From Paramacrobiotus metropolitanus (taxonomy: Eukaryota; Tardigrada; Eutardigrada; Parachela; Macrobiotidae), in NCBI RefSeq assembly GCF_019649055.1, contig NW_026570285.1, forward strand, positions 248,001-312,000: a stretch of 64,000 nt of DNA. Reading direction: 5' to 3'. Of this stretch, positions 9,728-18,521 are shown in pieces (within the stretch, counting starts at the first letter, position 1; the number at the start of each line of letters is the position of its first letter). The notes beneath the pieces are model-generated. The model had not been told where the DNA came from and searched no databases. It was given only the letters and a program-made list of their open reading frames with translations. A program made the position numbers and the translations under genes.

Positions 9728-12668
9728 TTACCACGACAGCTCGCTGGTTAGCGTTAGTCGTCGAAATCGCAGCTCGCTCAACAGAGCGTGCACCGTAAAC
9801 CGCGTCAATTTCTTTACGTTCAGGCGGGATAGGAAATCGAAGTTGGTCTCTGTCGGCGCCGGAAACAAAACGTGGCTGTACTGATTGCCATCGCGAGGAT
9901 CCGGCACTTGAACTTTCATCAAAGCCTAAAAGGTTGTATTGGCACTTGGAAATACCGTACATATAGCGCACGCGTTTTCCATACAGTATACATTTGACTA
10001 AAATATTAGTAAGTTTTGAATTTCAATAGTAAGTTAAGCTTTTCGCGAACTGCAAACAGATTTCAGCCCTTTTCTACAGCGAACGTCGAGACCAAGTGAG
10101 CTGCCGTACAAAGGCACACATCTCAGGCAGTGATTGTTATATCTCTATTGAATAAATGTACAGAAGCAAACCTGCATTATGCTTCTGTATCGCGAGACGT
10201 TTTCCCGCTGAACAGTCTCCTGAATCCACGTCGCAACAGCCTTCAGATCATCGTCCGTTGGAGGAGGAAAACTGTCATCAATCAAATCCCAAAAATCGTT
10301 CAGACTCAGAGGCCGATCAGTTCCAATGTTCCCTCGGACAATCACCACTTGAAACTGTCGGCTCTTGCCCACACTCAACAAATTAACCGTCAGACTGCGG
10401 ATCACCAGTGCTTTACACACCGAGGCAAATGCCGTCAACTCCGCGTGCAGGTCGATAATAAACTCAGCGATGACACTTTCTTGAAATCGCCCGCTACAGA
10501 CATTCCACTGCTGGTTATGGATAATGACCTTTTGAGCTGGCTGGTAGCCCTTTTCCTGTATAATGCGCTGGAAGACGCCGGCATTCATGGTCGGTAGTTT
10601 GTGCTTGAAATGCACAGCATGTGGACAGTTCGTGATGGTGATGAGTTTACTCCAGCGGTGACAGATGCTGGCGGCGTTCAGGTATTCCTCTTCAGCTGCT
10701 TCTTCAACGGAGAGATATCCGTATTCTAGACTGGTTCGGTTGCTTAAGAGCGGAGACGTCAATATATCATTCCACTTGTGGCACACATTGCGGTTTCGAC
10801 ACTGTTGCGCAGTATTCAAATACTCGAAAATCTCCCTTGACAAGGCTATGGGCAGCATACAGAAACCGCTCTCCCGCGGCATCGTGTCCTCCGTTTTCAG
10901 CCGTTTCCCTCGGCCGAGATGGTCTTCGATGATCTTCCGCTTCAGCTTTCGTTTGCGGCATTTTTCTGAGCAACATGTTTGGTTCCCTTTCAGCTACGAA
11001 TGATAACACCTGATTGTTACTCCATCAACTTTTGGAACACCGAACAAGTTAGATTCAGTAGAACTGCAGAAGTAATTATCGGACTTTTACCGTTGCGGTG
11101 TAGAAATCGCCATCCTTGGCCAGTGTTGCCAAACGGCGATCGAATGGTGCATGGATGTATTTTCCCCGAACAACGGTAGTGATAATCCCGTTCGGCATTG
11201 TTATTCGTGCTAACCCGAAAGAGCACATAGCAAAGTCGCCCATCAGCAAAGTGGCGGGATATCGTTTCCACGGTTCTTCTCTTTCAAGACTAATTTCCAC
11301 TTCTGCTGCGAACTCCTCCTTTTGATCTGCATATACGAGCATTATACGATTATTATAGATTACACGAGTATTATTAAACAGTAAGTACAAAGATGCTGTT
11401 GTGAGAGTAATAGAAGCCACCAGTACGGTCGCTCGGTCGGGCATCTGTAGTAAAGGAATGGGGCAATGGTGGTTCGGTTGGGCAGTCGTGAATTATAATT
11501 CCCGTAATCCGATTTCCTTCCGGTTTTCGTCTTTACCTGATTAAGTATGTTGGTCGTACCTTGGTACAGAGTGCTTGGAATTTTTTGGTTTTTCCATTTT
11601 TATTCTGTGCACCAGTGCATGTGTCCCTCACACACTGCGACGGCGCACCCGCCCGTTTTTGGTGTGGCTTAAAAGTCTCGTAACTGTTTTTTTTAATGAC
11701 GCACTTGCACGAAAACTCAGGCACTCTGTTAAGGCCGCGTTTTGCTTATTCACGTAATGAAAAATACCAGGACGAACTCGGTTTGTGCGGAATATAATTC
11801 ATGAATGCCCAACCGAACAACCAGCACCCATTCACTTACTACCCTTTCCAACCGAGCCACCGTACAGGTAGCTGATGGCTGGTACGTTACGTATCTACGT
11901 AATACGTACACTGCACACTCTCATTCATTTTAATGAGCACATTATCTTATTGAAACATCGTATGTACACTGTACCAGTGTACAGTACATACAAATAAATC
12001 TGTTGTAATAAGAAAATGTGCTTACAGAAACCCTCGAATAGAAACCCTACAGAAACCCTACAGAATGAGCTTACAGAAACCCTCGAAAAAACCAAACCGA
12101 CGAAGTTCAGAAAAGTATTGGTATATATCATCGACACCTGATTCTGCGCGTAATATCAGTACATGTAATGTTATTCACAAATTTTCTTTTCGTGGAATTT
12201 GCATTTTATAAATTTCGATGCAAATGTTTCAACGTTAACTAACTGCACGTAACCGCCACTACTTTCAGGTTGCAATACTTCGTAAGTCGCACCTATTGAA
12301 CGCGCGTGAAGTTGGCCGGTTTGGCCTTTGGCCTGCAATAAGTTCCAATTCTGCCGAAGGTAGATGCGGTCGAACGGAATCCGGTGTATGAATGGACCGT
12401 GGCATTTACTCCCACAGTCAAAATCAATGTATATCCCTTCACCCATGCAACAGCAGCGACACGTTTGAAAGACGCTCCCGCTCAACAGTTCGCCATCAAC
12501 ATCCACAACATCCACCGTGGTGACGCTGCTACCACCGCGTCGCAGGATACAACATGTACGATGGGGCGGCGGAGGTGCACGGTCCGGACCACCGCGCGAT
12601 TTGCTGTTGGCGAGCTGCCCGGTGGGTCCGGTCCGCCGTTTGGGACCTTCAGCCAGTGGTTTTGGCAT
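9728..12668 (-). CDS. FMRP-type tandem Agenet/Tudor-like plus F-box protein, copy A
   Basis: Four exons in minus-strand order: 12668-12293, 11326-11091, 10993-10172 and 9925-9728, 543 aa, frame open throughout. Residues about 50-108 (TVDVVDVDGELLSG ... IPFDRIYLR) and 130-190 (AEVEISLE ... RYPATLLMG) resemble the two Agenet/Tudor barrels of the fragile-X protein FMRP. A Cys/Lys/Arg-rich stretch (SEKCRKRKLKRKII, ~213-226) is a possible nuclear signal. An F-box follows at about 250-290 (LPIALSREIFEYL ... VCHKWNDIL). The rest is conserved only within this family. F-box proteins normally dock substrates on SCF ubiquitin ligases through Skp1. The Agenet pair could recognise methylated lysine or an RNP partner, which is inference. 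Every splice site is conserved in copy B. Intron 1 holds a MITE that copy B lacks. Confidence 0.82.
11447..11842. mobile_element. MITE-like element in intron 1 of F-box gene A
   Basis: About 396 bp bounded by imperfect terminal inverted repeats of roughly 50 bp. The left end reads gtagtaaaggaatggg and the right end, reverse complemented, gtagtaagtgaatggg. Both continue through ttcggttgggca and gaattat. There is no coding capacity. The equivalent intron of copy B lacks it, so it inserted after the block duplication. No target-site duplication was resolved. Confidence 0.6.
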
Positions 12669-13299
12669 TGCCAACCAGTGCAGGTAACTTTAAGCTGAGA
12701 CAGTCTACTGGGTCGAAAAAATCATGCCACAAGTCACAAGATAATTGGGATGCACTGACTGATGCAATACCAAGAAAACAATCATGGTTTTGCAGATCGC
12801 CTCTTCACATCACCGCATCTCTAGAGTACAACGGCGATCAGATAAAAAACCGAGTACACTGGCTACTCTCCGAGGCAGAGTGTTGGTTTGTGACGAGGCC
12901 AGAGGGCGCCAATGGCGAAGGTGAAACTGCACACGGTGAGCGGTGTGCCATGCGACACTCGCATTGTCGTATGTGGAACGTTGATTTCATGATGGGACTG
13001 GGAGACGTTTGTAACTGCCGAAAAAATAATCTGGGCTCATTATTCTAGGAGCACGCACGAACTGTCTTATAATTCGGTTATCAGTGATCAGGCGGTACCG
13101 TAAAATTTGGAGATTGATAAACATGTCTGGCCCAGATCAGGAACGCCTCAAGTCCACGATAGTTGTGTATTGCCGATTAAGGATCGCTGGTTTTGTACGG
13201 TTTTCACCGTGCAAAACCAGCGATCCTCAAGCCGCCCATCCGCCGCCTAACCTGGTTGGCTCAAGCTCAAGCACAAATATCTTGATCTTCGCCAACAGC
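12669..13299. other. Intergenic DNA with one hairpin
   Basis: The right edge of the duplicated block is near 12720, where gacagtctact is shared with the sequence near 27890. No domain is recognised in the ORFs here. A near-perfect hairpin lies at 13180-13227. Confidence 0.4.
13180..13227. repeat. Near-perfect hairpin, 22-bp arms
   Basis: The left arm starts aggatcgctggttttg and the right arm is its reverse complement with one mismatch. The loop is 4 nt (tttc). Confidence 0.85.
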
Positions 13300-13370
13300 G
13301 GCGATGGCACAGTGGCTGTGCTACGTGGATCCCACTCGGTAGCCAGCGGTTCGATTCCGCTCCATCGCCA
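13300..13370 (+). tRNA. tRNA-like element (pseudo-tRNA or tRNA-derived SINE head)
   Basis: The 7-bp acceptor pair gcgatgg/ccatcgc, a D-arm with cacagtggctgtg, and a perfect T-arm (agcgg ttcgatt ccgct) are visible. The region includes a Pol III A-box-like tggcacagtgg, a consensus B box ggttcgattcc and a ttttt run just downstream. It is only about 69-71 nt and I could not fold a normal anticodon arm: the middle forms gctac/gtagc around a 14-nt loop. A decayed tRNA gene or SINE head is more likely than a working tRNA. No anticodon is assigned. Confidence 0.4.
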
Positions 13371-13972
13371 TTTTTCGGAATTTCCTCAACAGACAGGACT
13401 TCATCTGACCGCCCTCCCTCGCTGAGATCACCACGGACAGCCGACTTATGGCTGACTCTGTGATAACAAGCATATGCATAAAGCGAGCGGTTTGGCTAGC
13501 AGTTATGCTGATCGGTCGTTTGTTTTGTAACGCCCGCCAACGGTGTTGCAATTACCCGGGTGCGCGATTGAAGGAAGGGATTGTAAGCTGGCTGCGGAGC
13601 GAGCCGCAGAGGAACACGCGTAATACGCGTTATGACTTTGTACAAATTCAGCAGTTATACAGGCATACTGCGTCAGCCGTCAAGTACAGTAAATACTGTT
13701 TCAATGCCAACTCAGTGTGCTCAACTGCTCATAACAGCATTGGCATTTGGCCATGGCGGTATTTTTGCTTTATGCCGGGTTGAAAACTTAAATTATAACA
13801 GAAGCGGGCACCGTCGTTTGCTTCACATCTACCGTCAGCTGACCACTTAAATAATTATTACAGTCATTGTTGCAGAATATAATTTTTTTATCCTGCCTTG
13901 GAAAAAATGTACGCATTAGACAAACAGAATTCACACATTGAATCCGATCGATGAAACCTTTAGATGGGTCAT

Positions 13973-14481
13973 TCAGAGTCCCGAATGGGACAGAGAAAGA
14001 TCCGGAAACCAAACTTGGATTTCTGTGCCACCAGCGGGCATCCGGGAAAGGACCGGTTCCCGTGGAACCAGACCGCAGTGGGTGAGAACAAACCACTCCT
14101 GTTGGCTGGTACCATAGCGCGCCCAGCACTCCAGCCGGGCACCAGTGTGGTTTGGCCAGGGCACGTGCAGCATCAGTCTCGAAGCGCAGCGCTGGCGATC
14201 GTCGGCGCCGGTTCTCTCGGAGGTGGTGGTGTGGATCATCAGCGTCTGGCGGTCAGTTTCGATACAGGCCGTCGGCTGCAGATAGTGATCCGGTGGCCAG
14301 GCCAGGTTGGATCCTGGTAGGGCAAGATGGAGTGCTGCGCCGAATCGGAGCCCCATGGAAACGCCAGCTCACAGGTCACAGAAAAGGGCATGTACGGCGG
14401 AACAGTTAACGACCGGGGGGAATGCGCTGCGCGAACACCCTGTCCCCTCTTTTGTCTATTTTCCTTCTTTTGGATTGTCAA
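13973..14481 (-). pseudogene. Ig-like domain fragment with frame break
   Basis: On the minus strand, one frame reads PPYMPFSVTCELAFPWGS, with an Ig-type VTC cysteine. The matching C-terminal half, SRLMLHVPWPNHTGARLECW, with its second cysteine and Trp, is in another frame. The join lies near 14280 and needs a one- or two-base shift. It resembles the second Ig domain of the gene at 18.5-20.4 kb, so it is probably a broken paralogue or an exon with a consensus error. No partner exons were found with confidence. Confidence 0.4.
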
Positions 14482-14857
14482 CGTTGAATTTGCAGTTTTT
14501 TATCATGGTGTCACGTTCGCGCAGTACAGATACACGCGTTTTACTGTAAGAATTTTTTTCCGGTAATATCAAAGTGACCGAACGTACTCACAGTACAGGC
14601 ACACTATAAAACATTCAGTTTGCCATAAGTACGAGTACTGCCTGACTTCCGCACATGTGCAGCTATTTCACACCGAGCCGGTAATTTTGCGAGCCGAGCC
14701 GGTGAACCGTACAAAAAACAAAAAACATTTTTTTACAAAAAATGTCACAACAAAGCTTCTTTACCAAGCTGTGAAACCGCTTCGCTCCGGTCTGCTAAGG
14801 CACGCCAACGTGCATTTTTCTAGTGTGTATTGTACGTCATGATGGCAATTTCCGGCT

Positions 14858-15050
14858 ACGTTTTAGTTTAGCCAATGTACAAAGCTATCCAGGCGAACAT
14901 GTTGGCGGTACACGCAGCTATCCCTGCCGGGCGGTGGGCATCACACACGTTACGTAGAAAATCGAGCATGGTGCGTGACCTCTCCGTAAACGTGTTCCGT
15001 CTTTCACATTGTATCCCAGTTGTCATGGAATGGCCGATATGTCGGCAATC
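14858..15050. repeat. Direct repeat, copy 1 of 2
   Basis: 193 bp closely matching 15723-15922 at about 95% by eye, starting acgttttagtttagcc. The minus strand contains a short reading frame ending in MLDFLRNVCDAHRPAGIAAC plus a hydrophobic tail and a stop. I cannot tell whether this is coding. Confidence 0.75.
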
Positions 15051-15081
15051 TTCATCGACTTGCTCGATGAAGATTGCTGAC
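15041..15081. repeat. Hairpin, 18-bp arms
   Basis: gtcggcaatcttcatcga pairs with tcgatgaagattgctgac across a 5-nt loop with one mismatch. It lies at the end of direct-repeat copy 1 and is absent from copy 2. Confidence 0.85.
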
Positions 15082-15600
15082 TTGCTAGGTTTCTGCGCTT
15101 ACATATTTTGCAGATGTACGAGAACATTAATGTAGACTCGGGTTTGATGTACTCGTATCTGTACTCGATATTATTATAGACAGAGGTCGATCGAATTTCT
15201 GAATGCAGCTTGTAACTTTAGGATAGTGTTTTGTGAACTGAACAGTAACCGAATCGCAGTAGTTGACTACCGTATACTATGCCCATGGTAACAAAGCAGC
15301 ACATGGTAGCCCTATGGAATCCATGGTAACAAGCGTTAGAGTGACCACTGGGCGTAACAAAATAAGGCTGGCGAAAGGTAAACAGCCCAAGAACAAACCC
15401 CGTAGCCTGCAGATTCTGCTGCACTTTAAATCAGCAAAATCGGGTGATTAGAAGCTGAGATCACTGGCCGGGAGGGAGAGGAGCAAAATTCCTGGCACAG
15501 ATAATTAGTATTCATATAGTTCCGTAACCAGTTTACGGGACTTACATCCGCACCAAATTTCGTGGCGTTCTCTAGTGTCGACGGAAGTTTATTCCGGCCG

Positions 15601-15725
15601 CTCAAGAAACTTAAAAATAATAAATCAGAGAAAACCTCAGAAACCCTAGCAAACCTAAGAAAACTTAAGAAACATGAGAATCTTAGAAAATCTAAGAAAC
15701 CTAAAAAAACGTAAGAAACCTAACG
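15601..15725. repeat. Degenerate CCTAAGAAA array
   Basis: Repeated aaacctaag/aagaaacct words with many variants, ending exactly at the start of direct-repeat copy 2. The same word makes arrays at 19381-19410, 28287-28488 and 28991-29078. Confidence 0.7.
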
Positions 15726-15922
15726 TTTTAGTTTAGCCGATGTACAAAGCTATCCAGGCGAACATGTACATGTTGGCGGTACAAGCAGCTATCCCCTGCC
15801 GGGCGGTGGGCATCACACACGTTACGTAGAAAATCGAGCAGGGTGCGTGATCTCTCCGTAATCGTGTTCCGTCTTTCACATTGTATCCCAGTTGTCATGG
15901 AATGGCCGATATGTCGGCAATC
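15723..15922. repeat. Direct repeat, copy 2 of 2
   Basis: Matches 14858-15050 with a 6-8-nt insertion (tacatg) and a few substitutions. Confidence 0.75.
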
Positions 15923-17140
15923 GGCGTAGACTCGTAAATACAGATCTGCAGTTGTGCGCAAAATCAGTTCGATTTAGCCATTAATTTCGGTTGTGTTCCG
16001 CAACATTCTGCCATTTTGTTAATTTCCAGCCCGCGGATTTCGATTTCTGTGCTGTAGACTTACAGGATAGTAAACACAAGTATAAGAATATTATTATTAT
16101 TACTACACCATCTCGATCTTTTCCCATTAAGAAAGTTCACATGTCCAGATCTGCGCTCATTCCCTGCATTGTGTATTGCGTTGTCGAATGACTGTGGATG
16201 CTGCACTGGTGCTCGGGATTCGTCGGACATCCCAAGCACCAGTGCAGTATCCACAGTACCCACGCATCATTACAAAGGTCACGAACAGCCAGTCGTAAGT
16301 ACTCAACGTAAAAATAACTTTTTTTGTCATTTTTATAAGTTAAAGGTGGTCTCTTTGCAAAATTGTTTTACTCCTCTCACTCAGTTTGCAACTGTTAGCG
16401 CTACTTTGTAATCGGTAGACAAAATTTTGCATGCCATTTTCGAACCTTCTGGTTAATCTGGAAAAGAGTGTGGAAACAAAACTCCACATTGAAAAGCTAA
16501 TCGTAAATTAATCAAGATAGAATTTTAACATGTGAAGGCCGATAGCTCCGCCTTCACGATTGGCCATTCGCCGTTGTGTTTCGCTGTTTCTGGGGATTTC
16601 CATCCCACACATTTCTGTGGTGTTTGACGGACCTACAGCACAGCTGCGCTGGCTGTAGGATCCGATCTCATTAGTCGGTGTTTGCTGCGCCACGGTGCGC
16701 ACCTTAGATTTCGGCATTAAAGCCTCAATCCGGGTTCTCCGCTGTTTCGCCGTCGAAGGTACGTGGGCGCCCATAAGGCCCCACGTTACAAACACTAATT
16801 AATATATTATTTCCTAATACAATTACGAAAATGCGAAAGGTATTTGAAAGTAAATTTCGAGATTCGAACGTAGTTAGGAAAATTTTTCATTCCTTTAAAT
16901 TAATGCGCAGAGTAATTTCCAAAACTCGGAATTACTGAAAAAGTTTGATACAGTTACTAAATTAATTTGCAGAAGAACCGTGAAGTTTCTTGGCTGTTTT
17001 TAAATTTAGGAATAGACTTTACTTTCCGAATTAATTTCCGGTTTTCGAATTTAATTTCTGCATTACTTTCGAGGTTTCCGGAATACAGTTTTTTATTATA
17101 TACTCAATTTAAAGTTTGGCAATGGGTACGCGCTAGAACA
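15923..17140. other. Intergenic DNA, repeat-bearing
   Basis: Holds an inverted repeat at 16191-16257. A 95-codon minus-strand frame at 16508-16795 has no recognisable domain and is probably chance. The 16800-17100 stretch is AT-rich with tttccg/aattt words. Confidence 0.35.
16191..16257. repeat. Inverted repeat, 29-bp arms
   Basis: Left arm 16191-16219 (actgtggatgctgcactggt...) and right arm 16229-16257 are reverse complements with two mismatches and a 9-nt spacer. Confidence 0.85.
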
Positions 17141-17294
17141 ATCCCGCACTATGAGTTTTGGCTACGCGCGAGAGTTTCTCGCGCTATGAGTATTCACTAC
17201 GCGCGAGTTTTTCTCGGCACAATAGAGATAAAGTTACAAACCAAATGTTTATGCGACGAAAAACCGCGCGAGAATATCTCGCGAATATTTTCGA
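17141..17294. repeat. Long-range inverted repeat, left arm
   Basis: About 154 bp with two ~35-bp internal tandem units (ctatgagttttggctacgcg and ctatgagtattcactacgcg). The reverse complement occurs at 20635-20791, 3.3 kb away. The two arms bracket the Ig gene. Confidence 0.7.
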
Positions 17295-17514
17295 TCATTA
17301 GTTTCGGCAAAAACTGGAGATTGTACGCTTCTTTCCATTCATTTTTCGAACACACGCCCCGATATGTCAAATTTATAATTTCCTGAGATGGTGAAGTTAA
17401 GAAACAGAGCCGAAAGTTGCTGCCCACATACTAGGGTACGGGTTTAGCTACTCGTAAGTATGTGAGCAATATTCACAGCGCAACTGATCTGTATCCGCTA
17501 GGCAGATGCAACTG

Positions 17515-18029
17515 CCGGCGTATTTCCACCGTGGTGCTCCACGTCGGTGTTCTTTTCCGTTTCGCCTTCTTTCTGGAAATGTTGGGGGATCTTCTCCCGG
17601 ACCACATGGTTATGGTCTTCTGAAGCCGGCAGGTGAATGACCTCCATCATGCCATCCACAAGTTTTAAGCGGACCACTTTCTTTTTCGCAGTTAATTTTT
17701 CGAGTTGTCGTAATGTTTTTCTTTATGGGAACCGAATTCCGCCGGTGTGGACGGTAAGCGCCAGCATTTTTGTTGACCCGCTTCAGTGAGCACTGAGCTG
17801 TAAGTGTAGGGGAACCGCCGTGGCGGCAATGCCAAACGGTCAAAGACGCCCGCTTCATGACACGTTCCCGGGGAACATGAAGCGGATGCGTCTTTGACCG
17901 TTTGGCATTGCACAAATTATGGCGGCAATTTGTAAAGACCTGATGTGTTCGCTGGCTCGATTGCTCCACCGCTCTTAAAACCTCCGCGTACGATTCATAT
18001 CTTTTTTCCACATTAAGTTCTGACGCCAT
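17515..18029 (-). CDS. Possible small hypothetical gene, interrupted
   Basis: The start side reads MASELNVEKRYESYAEVLRA from an ATG at 18029. The end side (17515-17710) reads KKKVVRLKLVDGMMEVIHLP and continues to a stop at about 17515, with a charged, coding-like composition. The two sides are in different frames and are separated by an 86-bp inverted repeat (17826-17911). An intron or a disruption by the palindrome could explain this. No family is recognised. The frame is clear, but expression and exon structure are uncertain. Confidence 0.3.
17826..17911. repeat. Inverted repeat, about 36-bp arms
   Basis: gcaatgccaaacggtcaaag on the left mirrors ctttgaccgtttggcattgc on the right. The arms continue through the cgcttcatg segment with a 2-nt gap, around a short GC-rich centre (cccgggg). 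Confidence 0.85.
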
Positions 18030-18521
18030 AACGGCTGAGAGTTGTGAAAACTCGAATCATCAGAAAATTTTTGACAGTCTGACATTTTAAGTGAAGCCAG
18101 TCTCCGATGTGTGAGCACTAATAACAACGGTACATGGCTGGAAGCGCTTCCAGCAGCATCCCATGGGAACTTCCTTAAAGAAACTACTCTCAGAATTTCT
18201 GCCGGCCTGCGTCTCGGCGTACCGATCACAATTCCTCACCGTTGCATTTGTGGTGAATGAACCGATGCGCGAGAATACCATGGTCTGAGCTACAAAAAGC
18301 CGGGACCGGAAGTCCAGACACACTTGCTCTAAAACGCGCCTTTTCTTCATCCAGTACTGAAAAGGAATTGGAACCACCGGGTATTTGCCGGACCAACGGT
18401 TTGCGTACCGACGGAGTCTCATACAAGAAAAAGTCAGTGGAATGTAGCGAAAAATGATTAACCAACGTACATCCATCAAATCATCCGAAAAAATTCCCAC
18501 CCATTCGGAAGTGCTCTGTAT
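18030..18521 (-). other. Open frame of unknown status
   Basis: A minus-strand frame of about 137 codons at 18087-18500 has no stop and a plausible amino-acid mix (hydrophobic start WLIIFRYIPLTF, then basic). It follows the stop of the Ig gene by 22 bp. It could be a further exon or a separate gene, or chance. I recognise no domain. Confidence 0.2.

Noticed and set aside
12554-13048. 164-codon + strand ORF
   Set aside because: Its first part is the antisense of exon 1 of F-box gene A. The rest shows no domain.
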